Below are positions 47,401-62,610 of a stretch of DNA of 64,000 nucleotides, one piece after another. Made by a program: the position numbers and the translations under genes. This DNA comes from Paralichthys olivaceus (lineage: Eukaryota > Chordata > Actinopteri > Pleuronectiformes > Paralichthyidae), in contig NC_091103.1 in NCBI RefSeq assembly GCF_024713975.1, positions 7,939,501 through 8,003,500 of the forward strand, read 5' to 3'. Every line of letters starts with the position of its first letter. The first letter of the stretch is position 1. Under the pieces are notes generated by a model that saw only the letters and a program-made list of their open reading frames with translations, searched no databases and had not been told where the DNA came from.

Positions 47401-50400
47401 TTCAAAAATAGAAACAAAGCTGCTCTGCCATCATCTGTCAGTGATCTTGTGGTCTTCATTTTCCCTGCAATGTGAAGTATTGGACGAGGCAGGCAAAATA
47501 ATTACATATAGTTAGGTAATAATAAATAATTGTTGAAAATATTTTGTTTGTAAAATGATTCAATCCATCGTCCTTTAGACTTACTGTGAAATTGTGTTTA
47601 TTCTCATGGTTTGTAAGAGTGTCCCGAATACCATTTTTACATCCGCGAAGGATGTCATGTTTTCATTGCTGTTTTTTCTGTCTGATTACGAAAAAGAAAC
47701 CTACACAACTATGTTTCCTGAAACATGGTGGAAGGGTGGGGCATATTGGGTTATTATTTCATGGGGTGATGTTTTAGAAGGTTGTTCATACATAGTAACA
47801 GTACTTAAAATTAAAACGCGGCATTTAATACATTTTAATACCTTAAGATGGTACACCCACTTGTTAGTGCCAAGACAGAAGAGAGGGTAGTTTTTTCTTT
47901 TTCTTTTGAATCATAGTTTCCAAATCATCCATTGTTGTGTTACTCACCTGAATGAAGGCAGATATTTAGATTTGCAGCCTGAATAAACCAAACCCTATAT
48001 CTACAAAATATTCACAGTATGTTTTAAATACATAGGAAATACCTTGTTCGCTCACATTATCAATTCATCATCTACGGTTGAAATTTGCTTTCAGAAGCTG
48101 TGAGCGCAGCTGTTAATGATTCATTGATTGTTAATGAGAGTTATCCTGATGAAGAAAAGCTCTCACAGTGTGCTGGGGAAAAAAAGACAATGAAAACTTT
48201 GTTAATAAAAACTCATTAATCCTTTCCCATTATTACCCTTGAACATAATACGGCCTATGATTTAACTTAACTCATTTTTATGCTCACCTCACCCGTGCTC
48301 AAAAAAAGCTTTGACGGCTGTGTTCGCTGTCAGCTCACTGGTCGGAGTGTGGTAGCTGCATCCCTCAAACACATGAATGGTTGCTCTCTCTGTGTTCCTG
48401 TTTGTGTTTCTAATCTAAAGATCTAGATTAGTTTGGGTAGCTGTAATGATTTGTGCTAATCCCCAGTGCCAAACATTTACCTTTACATCTTCTCGTTTGA
48501 GGGAACCAGCTTCTCTTTGTGTCCTGTGATGGGATACTGAATATCTGATGTCAGCTCGGGCTTTAGGAAAATGTGATAAGGTATTTTGACTTTATTCTTA
48601 ACAAGCAAATAAGCAATAGATAATGAAAACAGCCATTTACTGCACCCTTATTTATCACTGACTATAATATAAAACATGTATCACAGATTTAGTCTTTTTG
48701 TCAAAAAAGATTATGGTCTCCTGACTTCCCCACATTTCCTTTTAAAAGATGTCAGTCATGTAGGATACTCTGACATGTTCCAGATCTTGTAAATAAAGGC
48801 CTTGAAGGAGGAGGGATTTATTTTTAGCTTCTCTATAATGTTAGTACACTTCAAGGCATGGGTTGCGATTCCGTTCTCTAGCCAGAGTGATTCATTTGAA
48901 TCTAAAACCATCCAACTGTTAACCTGCAAGTGTTCTGATTGTTGAAGAACAGCATTCACGTTAATGGCTGTGATTAGCAAACCATTATTTCCTGCTAAAA
49001 CTTTACATTAAATATTATAAAATGAAGAAAAAAAAGGAAATACATTGACAGTGTAAACTTTAATTCTTGATTTTAAAGTAATGGGGAATATTTCTGAAAA
49101 TCCCAAGGAAAATTTCGGTTCAGTACTTGGCAAGTGTTTTATTTTTTCCATCCTCAGTCCCTCCTCCCTATTTTTGCAGACACATTACTTTTTGTGCCTT
49201 ACTCTGGTGCTGCATTATAAAGCTGTGCACACCCAGTGTGAAATGCCAGGGACTTATCGGGATATGCTCAGGAATGTGACAAGGGACTGAGGTGTTAAGT
49301 CCAGTGAAGATAGAGGCAAAGAGTGAGGCATGTGAGGCCGCGCAGTCAGAGGAAGATTAAAAGCTGCAGTAGCTTTGTCTTTTTGCCTTTTTTTCCCTGT
49401 CAAGTTTATAATAATATGTTTGTGTTTTTTTGTATCTAAATTCATATGTTTCTGTATTCATCATATTTAATCTCTGCAGTGTTGCCATGTTAGATATCAG
49501 CATACTGTACCCATAGACTTTATAAAAATAGATACAGAATCCGAGTCTGGAAAGTGAAGCCAATGCGGAAGTGCCTGAAACCTGAATTCTCTTCAATGAC
49601 CAGCATGGGGGGGACTTTACTGGTTGCAGATAGAAGTTTGTTTCTATAGAAACTATAGTAACTTCTAACTTGAATTTAAAACATTTTCATGCTGTGTTTA
49701 TGTTTAATACTAGCTGTCTAGCTAGTATTGACGGCTGATGAGTGCAGGTGGGCGTGCAGTACCCTCAAGCTCTCAGACAGGCTCCACCCCCTGAACCTCC
49801 AAATATGGTTTCCAAGATGGCGCTGGACTAGGTGCCGATGTCAGGGCTTCAATGAAGCATTTCACAAACAAATGAAAACACAAACCGACCACACTTGGTC
49901 GTACCTAACTGAATCAGTAATTTGATTGTGTGTTAACTACAGTAACAGAGATCTACTGTGCACTGAAACGATCTGGACATAAATAACTCATAACTATAAT
50001 GTGTATGATTTATGGAGTAAGTTATGTTCCATAAAGATACATGGTAATAAACTATTTAATTACAATAAATTCCTTACATACGTGTTCTGTAATTTTTGGA
50101 TTCTAAGTCTCTATGAACATTTTCATCATCTCTTTGTAGTTACCTCTAGTTCACTCTGACTAATCTTGTCAGTTGTGTAACCCACACAAACAGCAGTTTT
50201 ATCACAGTCAGAAGCGCATTATCAGTCAAGCACAAAGTGTGTTGTGTGAGTTGTCTTTGTTATATAAGTGTGGACAATTTTGGACACCTTTTTGTAGCCA
50301 CACAGAGTAACGCTCTGTACATAATGCAAGGACAACTCCTTCATATGTCCTCACACACACAGTAACCAGCAAACACCCAATCAGGCTTGTTTAGCATAAC

Positions 50401-53400
50401 ATGTGTGTTCACTTAGTAGTACCAAAGAATGCAGTGCTTTATGGTAGAAATGTGCGCAGTTGTTATCATACTAACGATCCATATGCTTGCTTGTGTGATT
50501 AATAGGCTGTTGGGTGTTTTCTCTCCCTGTCTGCTGGTAAGGAGGTCAGAGTTATACACAGAAGGCTCGTGTATTGTAGCTTGAAGAAAACGTACACAAC
50601 AACACACAACATTACCTATGAATCTGCAGAATGACAAGTTGTTGTTATGCAAATGTAGTCATTTTTAAAGCTTCTGGGCAACTTTGCATCCTTCAGTTTA
50701 ATTTGCAAATTTGTTGATAATATTGTTATATGCATTGTTTAAATAAGACTATAGCATGTGAGTTTGATTTCTTATGTGTACCTAAACAAACATGCCCATG
50801 CACGCATGTACTGTGCAGTAGAGCAGCAGCTGAGCATGCATAATGTCCCTTCTGTGGCTAACACACTGTATTGCTGCCTAAATCATGTTGGTATTAGAAG
50901 CTGTGCACATAGGGAAAAGTAGGACAAGTGAAAATCAAAAAACTGCTGTAACCTTTATGGAATCTACAATCTACAAAGTGATGCTACTGTGGTCTTTGAT
51001 TTGACCATGTTCAGTGCATGTGTCATTTTCCTGGCATGGTTACAGAAAGAAATTCTAGCAAGTCAACTCAAAAATATAAAGTCACTGAAGCATTCAGTAA
51101 ATGTGTATTGTCATCCTCTTTGCACTCCAACTGACTCTCACCTGACACAAGACGGAAATATTTAATGTGCTCATAACAAATTTATATCTTGGCTGCAAAA
51201 TGTTGTCACTGATTGGTTTCAGTTTAGCTGGGTATTAAATAATACTAATGATGTAAATGAACTTGGCTGCAGTTATGATGATTGGAATGATCTAAACTCA
51301 GACAAGACAGTCTGATACTTGGCAGTGTAAGACAAATCTAGTGAAAGTGGAAGCATAGACTCTACATAAAAATCTGCAGTTTTCCCACAATTACTTCAGA
51401 CATTTAAGTGCTTCTTAAATGCCAAACTTTGCAAGGTTATCTGTCTAGACAGATTTTTAAAAAACAACACAATATGCCAAAATCATAAATCAATCATGGT
51501 TATATTATTATATGGTTATAATTCACTGTACTGGACAAGCTGTGAGTCATTACATGTCAAGACGAATTAAAAAAGACAAGCGCAAATCCACCGAGAGACG
51601 CAGAGATGTAAAAGTGTGTTAGCTGTTGTAGCAGTGCTGCTGTGAAGTTACTTTACGTTCTTTGCTGTTACCACACCTGCTTTTCTCAGATGTTAAATCA
51701 CTGATACAACTTCCTCTGAGGCAGTGGTGACTTATAGTGACTGGAGGGGGGTATAAATCCTGAGTGGATAAAAATGTCTACATGCTGCAGTGATATTTGT
51801 CCGTATCCATTTAATCCTTCTGTTTTTAGCTGTGAAATGTGTCCTCTATACTAAAGTTTTTGACTTCCATCCCTTTTCATAGTTTCGGTTAATTAGTTTT
51901 AAAAATATATGTAATCTATGCTATTGCTGCTGTTTGGACCACATGTCTTAAAGTAGCTACAAAAAGGTCTGTGATGATTTTGAAAAGTCATTTGAATGTT
52001 TTGGAATTATGCTTTAATTAAAGCTCAACCTAATAATTTGATTTGAATTGGAGCTGATTCAGTGGCTCTGAGTTTTCCCAAAGGTGAACTGTGTCCTCTT
52101 TGTCTTCCATGATTTCTCCAAGGAGCGAACAGCGTAACACTATAGTCAGGGTAATTACTAGAGCAAAGCATGAATGGCCATTAGCGTGTGCTGTTCTTCA
52201 AACAGTCTCATTCCCAAAGCAGAGCTTGTGATGTTCTGATAGATTTCTGCTGCCGTGGGGGTGCTGCGCCTGAATAAAATGCCAGCCGTGCAGAATGTTA
52301 ACCTGATGTCGCAAGGCCAGGCTAAGTCAGGCCACACAAGCTCTGCTGCTTAGTTAGCTGGGAAACAGGAAGAGAGACCATCAGGCCTGGTGGGAGGTTT
52401 AAAAGTCCACTATCAGAGAAGTGTAAGGTATTTGTCAGAGCTCTCTTTTTGTCTCAGTTTTAAACTGTTACAACTAAAATCCAAGAACTTTAGTAACTTA
52501 AAGAGATACTGCACACTTAAAGCTGGCTAAGACAGCCATCTGTGTAGTTGGAGCATCTCAGGATTTCCGCGCTTCTACACACACAGCCTATGCCTGCGGT
52601 TCAAACTGTTCAGGACTACAATGGTCTTGGCCATCAGGAAACTACTTTATATGACATTTCTATCGCTAAAGTGTGTGTGCTGCTAATGAATTGTTGCTCA
52701 TAGCAACCTAGATAACTAACAAGCTAATTGGTATGTGGTATGTGTATGAGAGACACCTCAGCTGAAACTTGGGGGTTGAAGGTACACTTTAAATGTAACA
52801 CCCAAACTATCCACTCCTGAAGGCACCTTAAGGCCAAAGAGCTTCCACTAAGACCCTGGACTGTAAACACTGGATATTTATCCAACAATAGCAGATGCCT
52901 AATTGTTGTTATGGCATGTCATGTTCATATTGGATCTTTGAAATGTTATTGAGTTTATTAGTTGATCTGATCTATTAAAGAGGGCTCAGTTCTCTCAGGG
53001 GCTCCTTGATCACATCCGCATTATTCTAGAGAGGAGGGGTGGACATTGGACGAGTGAGAGAAAGAGAGGGTGGAACAATGTCATCCCTCAGGAGCAAGGT
53101 CAGATTTCCCAGGTGTTATCAAGCAATCACCAAGGACCAGGGGAACCAGCAATGGTGCTTTGTTATCAATGAGCAGAGCTGTCTCCCACGATGTTGTGCA
53201 GAGAAGTTTTAAAAATAGAGGCAAAGCTGCAGAAAAGTTAAACAGTATTTGCTTTTATTATTTTATTGTAATTTCCTTAATGTTGTCAGATGTGTGTAGC
53301 CATTTATTATTTGGATGATGTCTATTTTATCTGATGTAAGAGGACCTTAAAGGGATAGTTCACAGAAAAATGATTCACTCATTATCTACTTACACTATGC

Positions 53401-56046
53401 TGATTGAAGAATGGGTGAAGTGTTTGGGTTGCCAAAACACTGTTGGAGTCTCAGAGGTAACAGCGTTGCAGACAAATCCAATACAATTGAAGTCAATTAT
53501 TCAAATGTTAAAGCTGAAACCAGACTTGGCAGGTATCAAAATGCCTTTGTTGTAATTTTTTTTCGTGTGCATATATTGCCACTTCTGCATTGCCTTCATT
53601 ACCTTCCCAAACACATGCAAGACACTCAGTGACACTAACAGTTGACCCACATCTAAAGAGGACAACGACTGAAAAACGTGCTTTGTGCAAGTTTGTCCAG
53701 ATAAAATTTAATTCAACTCACTGCTAACTAACTACTTTGTATCTTTTTAAAATATGTACACGCTCTCAGACCTTTTCACTTAAACTTTTTAATACAGTCA
53801 TCATTCTATTAACATTGTGAACGTGTGTCAGCAGCTCATTTGAAATCAGCTGAAGCCGATGCTGTTCAAGTTCTCTTGCGTGTGCTGTCTTTTAAATGAT
53901 GAATAGTTATCTTAGCTTTATTAAAAAAGGTCAATCGGTTCTTTTCTGAGCCAGTTTCTTACCTTGAGAAAGATGTACTGCAGAGGAGTCTGTCTCTACA
54001 CCCTCCTGAGTATGACCCAAGTGTTTTCTGCAGATGTGGCCGATTTAATATTTGCCAAGGTACAAAAGTGCAGGACAGATGAGGACAGTCGTCGCCCTGC
54101 ATGTGAAGTTATTAAAAGTAAATCCTTGATAATTAGCAAAGTGTGTGAGGGAATACTCTTTGCAGAGTTCAGCAGACACTTCGACAGCATGTGCTCAAGA
54201 GTGGATTAACTTGTGAAAAGTTAACTTCACTTATAAAGGCTCTGAAGATCTGCTGGAAAGTTGCGATCGTCAGTGCAATGTTGTGTTTGCAAGGGATTGC
54301 TATGTATGAAAATAATTTTAGTATCTATATAATCATGTTTGTGTGTTTGCCCAGTGGGAGCTGCTGTGGTCACTCATCCTCCTTCTCACGTTCTGTCTGC
54401 TGCTGGTCTGGTGCTACTTTTGGTGGGAGGCACATAATGACTACAATGAATTCAACTGGTGAGTAGACGACCAAACTGACTGCTTGTGTGTGTGTGTTGT
54501 CATGTCTAAACTGGCACCAGACGCTTGTCACCGTATTGGTTTGGCTGTAAATAGATTCTATCTGTGCCTGTCTGTTTATTCATTTCCTAAATCACAAGCT
54601 TAGTCTGTCTACTGCTTAATCTGAGCAGAGACCCAGGATTTCACAGATTACGCCATTATGTAACACAGATGTTGCTCACAAAACATTTCCTATACTGTCA
54701 CTCAGCCCTGTACCATATGTAAAAAAAAAAAGAGACTACTTGATGTGACTGACATATACTGTAAGATACCATGAGTAAGCGTTATTCCACATACGAGCAA
54801 AATGTATCTATTTTTTTGAATCCAACTAGATTTTTGTCTAAGCACAAATTCACTTTATATCAGACTGGTTATTAGGACTGGGTCTTAAAATACCTGTGGA
54901 TCAACACTAATTGACTGGGGATATTCTGATGAAAAGCACCAGAGGATGTTATTTAGAACTCATCTTCATTAGTGTTCCTCAGTGTCTTTGGTGTTTTTTG
55001 GCCTTTTGCTCACAAGACACCCACTCCTGAGGAAGGCCCGCAGCAGGCTGATCAGACCCCCAGGCTCTGCTATTTACGGACTCTAATCGCTTTCGGTTAT
55101 TATCAGTGGCGGATCTAGGATTTTTCTAAATTGGGGGCCATGATTTACACAGAGGGGCCAATTCTACATCCACGTACGATCTCTGATTCAGTAAATTGCA
55201 CATGTGAGTCAGTCCTTGTTGAGTAGGGAGCTGGTATCTTTAACTATGTGAAATCTGGTGCAGCTTGATTGACTTTAAGGGAACTGTTGGGCTCTGCCAT
55301 TCTTGTTTATAATTGGTAACTGAAAATCGGAATTAAGATATGCGGTCATTCACTACACAAACATACATACATACACACATAAATCGTTCTATAGGCTAGA
55401 GCACAATAGTCCCTCAATGTAACATACACTGATGGTCTTTCTTTCCAGTGTCCTTATTTCCCTTCCCCCTCCCTTGCTGCTGTCAGGAACCTCTACAATG
55501 TCACCTTTTTTTATCATCACCTTGCCTTCCATTACCTCTTTTCATCTTCCTTACCCACTGTCATTTGTTTCTGTGATATCCCAGTTCCCTTTGTCCTACT
55601 TTATTTCCCATCCTTTTTACATTTTAATAGAGTTTTTTTCTTTACATCCTTTGCTGTCTCTATTCCCCATCCTCTTTTATTCCATTCCCCAAACATTCAC
55701 CTCAGTCCAGTTTATCAGCAGCAGTGTTTTCTTGTAATCTCTGGATATCAGTGTTGGTGGGCAGACATTAACCATTCCATTTTAATATTTCACCCTTTTA
55801 ATAGGAAGTGTACACATTTCCTGCTCTTGTTCCTGTGTTTTGTGTGGATTCCACAGATAATCACAGCGACGACGTCCCTGCCCTCTGTGTTCTCGTGATT
55901 TAGTAGCCGTGTGTCCTGGTCCATCTGCAGTATACATGTATTCACAAAGGCCTAAGAGCATCAGTGCTAAGTGACCCTGCTGCAGCTCTGTGCCACTCAA
56001 ACCACTGATAAGGCTTTTGGATGTAATTAGTGCTACAGCCCCCCCC

Positions 56047-56099
<53 letters not shown>

Positions 56100-57757
56100 T
56101 TTCTCTGTGGCTGTAAACCTTTTGATATGCCCAGTATCAGTCTTTTTAGAATTACAGCTCGGAGTGATATGGGTGTTTATTTATACTAAAGTTGTAACTG
56201 TGGGAAATGTTCATGTCAAAATTATGTATATTAATATAAATATATATATATATATATATATTATATAGAATAATTTATTATTAAATTATCATGGTTATCT
56301 GTATTCATGTGGGTAAATGTAAAAAAATAATAATTATATTAAATGTTATTCTTCCCTCTCACACAAAAAATGTAATGTCCCATGTAGGGCTGCACAAATA
56401 TATAGAAAATGTATCTTCATCGCGATATCAACATGTGCGATATACGATATTGCAAAAGACGGCTTGAACTGCGATGAATGGTGTCCCAGGTGCCATGGAT
56501 TGACATTCTGCATGTCAGTATATTTGTAAAACAAGCTACACCTTTAAGAGTGTTGCTAACTTTAATTGATGCTGGACATTTACTTTTGAGTTTTCAAAGA
56601 GGGCTAATCAGATATGTTTTTACTAGTAATAACAGTGGTAATACTAACCATTACAGCTTCATCCATATTTACTGCATGGGCATGTATTTGTGTATGTCTG
56701 GCTGCATGCGCCTGCAAAACATAATGAAAGGATCCTGTGCAGCCTGGATATTTTAGTTGTCTGTGTCCTACTCTTAAGTCTTCCTCAAGACAGAAACCAG
56801 CTGTCAATAATTTGCCAGCCTTCCATTAATTATAGCAATCACATAATCTACTTGGTCTGTATGCTCTAGGTAGCTCAGTAATAGTGTCTGCGGTCATTAA
56901 GGCTGCTGTCTGTGTTGTGTTTCTGTTCCTTTTATTGCAACAAAAAAGCATTAAACTCAAGGTTACTTGATCCTCTGTACTTCAGAGACCTTTGAAACAC
57001 AGCTGCCTACAAGGCTTTTATTTTGTAGAGAAAGGGTACTCATATTTTTGTGCTCAACTGTAGCTGCAGATCCATTACAAATACATAATGCTGTACACCT
57101 TTAAACTAACATTACCTTCTGTAAATACCACGTTTGCAAGGTTGCTAATAAAATGTACCGTCAATCTTTATAATTGCAAGTCAATTTATAATGCATAGTT
57201 TATATTGAAGGGATTAAAAGTGACATAATCATTTTAAAAGCTAAACTGCAGCCTTCACATCAGTTAGTTGTGGTAAAATGCAGGTGAGCGCTCAGATGAA
57301 GAGAAACATTATTTCCTCTTTTGTTCTGCAGGTTCCTCTACAACCGCTCTGGGGAGTGGAGTGATGGCACTGTTCCCATCCTGGCAACCACCGCTGCCGG
57401 CTTCACCTACATTGCATTTTTAATGGTCTGTTCCACGTCAAATACACACAAATGCGGAGGTGCTAGACAGGCTGCGCTTATGATAAATGTGTTGCCAGAC
57501 AAGCGTATTCACATGTTGATGCTGTGCAAGTTGAAATCTTTTTTTGAAAGTTGTACTCTTACGTGTCTTTTTTTTTTTTCCCCCATCTCCTTTTTCAGAT
57601 TTTAGCACTTTGCCACGTTGCACTTGGGCAGCAGTTAAATTTGCACTGGCTCCATAAGGTAATGTGCCAAGTGTGAGATCAACTGTTTGTGTGTGTGGGT
57701 GAGGAAAAATTGGAGGTAGACAGAAAGAGGTCAGGAAGATTTATAGATATAGTATGT

Positions 57758-57808
<51 letters not shown>

Positions 57809-60800
57809 CGGGGGGGGTGAGACTTTGTTTATTGATAGCTGTTGGGACATGAAGAGGATCTCAACAAATAAGATAAAAAGTGATTCTGAAACGACTTACC
57901 AACCCTTCCAGAAAAATGAGCACTTCAGAACCTGTGTAAGAACTAGTTAAAAACACAGAAGCCATCTTTGAGAAACATTTATTTAACCTGTACTTTGACT
58001 TCAGCCAGCCACCAGGATGGAGATACTTTGGCTTCACTTTTGAGGAGCTGTCATTTTCCTTCTCTGCTCACACAGGTTGGAGTGACCGCTGCTCTGCTCA
58101 CCACCGTCGCTGGGGTGATATCTGTCACTCAAACATGGGGGCAGGAATGGGACATCATCCCCATCTCCCTGCAGGTCAGCACAGTAAAACACAATAACTT
58201 ATATACTCAGTTCTAGAGTCTTGTAATGCTTTCGGGATAGGAAGTCTGTTATTTACAGTAAACACAACTAAGACTTCCACCCTTTTTTGTTTCAAAGAAT
58301 AATTGAGCCATGACCACTTTAACCAGTATGAAGAATTCCAGTATTAACCTCAACAATTATGTCTATTTTCTGTTCCTATATCAAACTAGAAGAGAGAGAA
58401 TACCTCAGCCAAAGAATGATCCTCAAATTTAGTCAACCAGCACCAAATTACTCACACTAGAATAAAACTCAGTTCCCTAACATGCCAGATTCTTGCATCT
58501 TTCTTGCTTACGAACAGACGGGTGAAAACTAAATATCCTCGGCTGAGGCGCTGCAAAGGAAGCTATTATTTCTGAATAGTGTTACCGATGTGTTAACTCC
58601 AGATATTCTCTGTAATCCCATGCCTCTCTGACTTCCTTCTTTATTTCTTTTTTTGTTGTCTCTCTTAAACTCAAATTCTCTTTGCTCTATCTCTTTCCCC
58701 TTTTGTCCCTTTCTGTTCATCTTTTGTCTCTTATTCTTCCTCTCTGACCAGGCGACGGGTCCCTTCCTGCACATAGGGGCTCTTGCTGCTGTCACAGCAC
58801 TGTCTTGGATTGTGGCTGGACAGGTCGCCCGCTCAGAGAAAACAAGTATGTGTATTTTCGTGACACAGAATACGAGGAACTGTTACACTATGTAACAGTG
58901 TGACACACACAGACGCACACAGAGGCACAGGAAGAGTGGTGAATGATTAACACTTAGTGGACAGAGGCCAGGACCTCCACCCAGGGTGTCAGAGATAACG
59001 AACATTCTTTCAGTCTCATGTAATGTTTTCCCGCCCGGACACCTTGGATTGTTTTCTCCTCAGGTGCAGGACTCTCTGGGGATTAGCAGCACTGAACGTG
59101 TATTTTCAATTACACTGTGACATATACATATACCGGTACATGTGATGTTAATGTGATGTCATTTATTTACCAGGCTTATTGTATTCTGTAAAAACTATTG
59201 CCAGATATCTATGGTATTTATTGTAAATGATGTTGGTCATATACAAAGCTGAAACTAAGCTCGGCAGGTAGCTCAGACAGCTCACATAGGTTTGAGATTT
59301 CCCGGCAGTGGCCAATTGATGCTTCTGCGTAGACGTGTTCCCTATGCAGAGCCCTACGCCGTACCCTGACTTCCCCAAAAATGTAACAATGCATAGAGGC
59401 CACACAGACCGCAAGGGCTTTGATTGGTCCGCTAGGTAGCATCGCATTTCAAATGCTGCATGCAACCAGTTTTTTGTCCTTGTGAGATGCATTCTCACCA
59501 ACTGAAACTATACACCCGCAGGACAATGACAATGGTTTGATTCACACAGGCACTCACTCCCATTTTATACAAGGAAAGAATCTGATTCAGACATTTGCAT
59601 TCACACATAGTACTCATCTAGAAACGTTCAGGGTTGTAGTGCATACGTGAAAGCACCTTTAGTTTATTTAAGATACATTTGATAAAGATGATTTTACTTC
59701 CAGTGGGTTATATATAACTTTCTGAACACTGCAGTTTCTACCTTGTACTGTGAGAAACAAGGGTCTTTTGGTTCTGCTTTTGGAAATTTAGATGAGGTGG
59801 AAAGGTTTTGGCCTGATGTCTCCCACTGTAGCATCTCTGCTGTAATGCAGAATAGAGTCTGAAAACCAGAGTGTGTGTGTGTGTGTGTGTGTGTGCGTCT
59901 GGACTGTGTGTAACAAGAGTTGTCTTCTCAACCCCGCCCCACAGCTGACCTTGAAACAAATACATTCCCCTGTGTGCGTGTGTGTGTCCGCCCACATTTG
60001 TAGCCTTCGCTTACACTGAGGTGGATGCAGGGGAAAGTGTATGTCCTTGGCCACAGATGTCAATGACACTGGCTTCTTAGTGCAGCTATAAACACTTCTG
60101 AACATTATCTAAATTCACAGCCACTGCTTCCATCATACATCATCAAACTGAATAAGAGTCCTAGATGTTTCATCAATTTTCCCTTTGTTAAAATGTTTCT
60201 CATCATCATTTACCAATGATTGTCATTGGGATGGTTTTTTTTATTTATGTCTCAACATATAAGCTACATTCTTTTACTGGTCACAGATGATAACTGTTAT
60301 CAGTGCTAAACTAAATATTACCATGGAAGTTATTTAATAAAATCTGGATATCAGAACAAAATATATTGTCTGTGTCCCAGTGTTCCAGGTGGTCGTCATG
60401 CTGCTGTATCTCAGTTTGTTGCTGGGACTCAATGTGACGCCGCTCTACATCACCTCCCCCTGCATCATGGAACACACCTCCCTCAAAGCCCGTCCTGACG
60501 TTATTGGTCTTCGGGGAGCACCCATGGTAAGTCAGCTGACCTCTCTCATGCAATCAGAAAGTGGAAAACAGGCAAAGCTAATTGTATCGCATTTATTTTT
60601 TCATTACCATCCACTTTCAGGGAGATTCAAACCCTTTTCATTGATGACACTAAGCCTCTAAGAAATGGAGGCTCTAACCCAGAGTGTCTAGCACCATTTG
60701 ATTCTGATCTGGAGATAGCAGAGGAAAAACTTTGCTGCCTTTTATAGATATTTGTCCGCCTCGCTTTTCATTAACTTCTCTTCTCTGCTCTTCCCAGAGC

Positions 60801-62564
60801 TATTCTAGTCTGTTAATGACCTCGTGGTCCTGCAACTGAAAATAGTCCACAAACATTGGCCGGTCAGAGCCGGAGGGTTTTCACTGCCGGATGTATGGCA
60901 GGAATATATTACCAGCTGTATTCTGTGTATTTCTGGAAAATACGAAGATGTGCAGAGACGACTGTTCTCGAGAACGATGTTTGATTCTTCACACCACGTC
61001 TCTCGCAGATCTGATTTTAGACTCTAGATTTCAGTTTCTAACAGGGTTCTGGTTGCTTTAGAAGCTGGATTTATTTTAGCTTATGCACACCACATTTTAT
61101 TTAAGACAGTTGATTTATGTGCTGGGTTTAAATGTATCGCTTGTAAACAAGCATTAATGTACTTGGCAAATTAAACTGCTCGGAGTATTATGCAACACTT
61201 GGAAGAAAAGGGAAGCTACCTGCTTTTTGTATTTGCATTAAGCGATCGATCGTCACAGTGGAATCTAAACTTAGGAGTAGATCTGTGAGGCTGTAGGACT
61301 CTCACTGGAATACTGAAAAAAAAAATCACATGTCTTGACTCAGTTTCCCAGAAGGAATCTGTATTGATTATGGCATCATTCCCAGTTATTAGCTTTACTC
61401 ATGGGGTCTCATAGGATGATGACTTATGACCTATTGACTCTGATTGGCTCAACCTTGAAGAGAAGAGAAAAAGAATTGCGCTCCCTGTTTTCATCTTACT
61501 CCATTTCTCTGTGTTCAGTGGAGAAACTGTTCATAATCATCATAACGTAAATAATTGTTCTACTTTGTGGATCTGTTTTCTGTTTGTCTCACATTTTGTT
61601 TGTGATATTTTTCCTCAGAAGTAGGACTTTGGGTAAAGTCATCTATTAGGTCATCGTTGCGGGAATATGTTGTGTAATTGTGTGTTAGTTTTTACTCTGT
61701 GTGTTTCCAGCTGGCTCCAGAGAACACACTGTGGTCCTTCCAGCGAGCTTTGCAGATGAACGTCACTGGATTGGAAGCTGATGTGTCTATCAGGTGCGCA
61801 AACACACTCAAACTCGATCAATACAGAGAAATGATAAAGCCTAACAAATTATTTTCTTCTTCGTCTAGATTATACCTCATTGATTTCTATCAACGACATC
61901 CTAGTTCTGGTTTCCCTAAAACACAAGCATACCAGTATAAAGATAAGCTCACGCTGTATTACATACTATCAACCACAACACATGCTTTAGTCAATATAAT
62001 GGAATGAGGTGGATTATGATGTCTGTCAGAAAAGAAAAGTTACGGCTACGGGGTGTTTAGAAATGATTTGTCATCAAAGAGAAATGAATGCAGTAGTAAT
62101 ATTTCAAAATGTGACGGGAGTAACTCGACCCACACTCAGGTTATTAACTGCTGAAGTCAGTCGATGGAGGCATTACATCACCAACATAATGGGAGGTGAC
62201 AGGCTGATCCCAGTGTGACACACTTGGAGGAGGAGAGGGGGGGTGGAGAGTGGATACTATAGTGGCCATGGTGCATGATGGATAGCGGGCAGGCCTGTCA
62301 ACTCATGCATGTGAAGTGATGGAGGAGGAGTTATTGTGTAGGAGTGTGTGTGGGGGGGGGGCTTTGTTGGTGCAGAGTGTTTGTTGGCCACTGTAGTGTG
62401 TTTCCGGTAATTGTCTCTATGTGTGTGCATGCGTTTGCGTGTGCGTGTGTTCACAGTCTCACTGTCGCTCTGGTTGTCATCAAGTCTAATTACTCAGGAG
62501 CTAACCTGTCAGCAATCTGCACCAATCACACAACAGTAGAGGACGTAGTCAAAGAGCACACACA

Positions 62565-62610
<46 letters not shown>

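Larger units (their letters stand above)
44457..54354 (+). other. gdpd5: gdpd5 intron after the start-codon exon
   Basis: A ~9.9-kb intron without host exons. It holds hAT-like (46021-46490), teleost dispersed (49495-49930) and other repeats listed separately. An open frame at 47594-47890 has no recognised homology. Confidence 0.85.

Noticed and set aside
47594-47890. Open frame of 98 codons in a gdpd5 intron
   Set aside because: No recognisable motif, no splice context, and the size is expected by chance.
55432-55737. Open frame of 101 codons rich in Ser, Pro and Phe
   Set aside because: It follows from a pyrimidine-rich intronic stretch. No homology or start context.
55782-56093. Frame with Gly and Cys-Val runs
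   Set aside because: Created by the poly-C/CA microsatellite.
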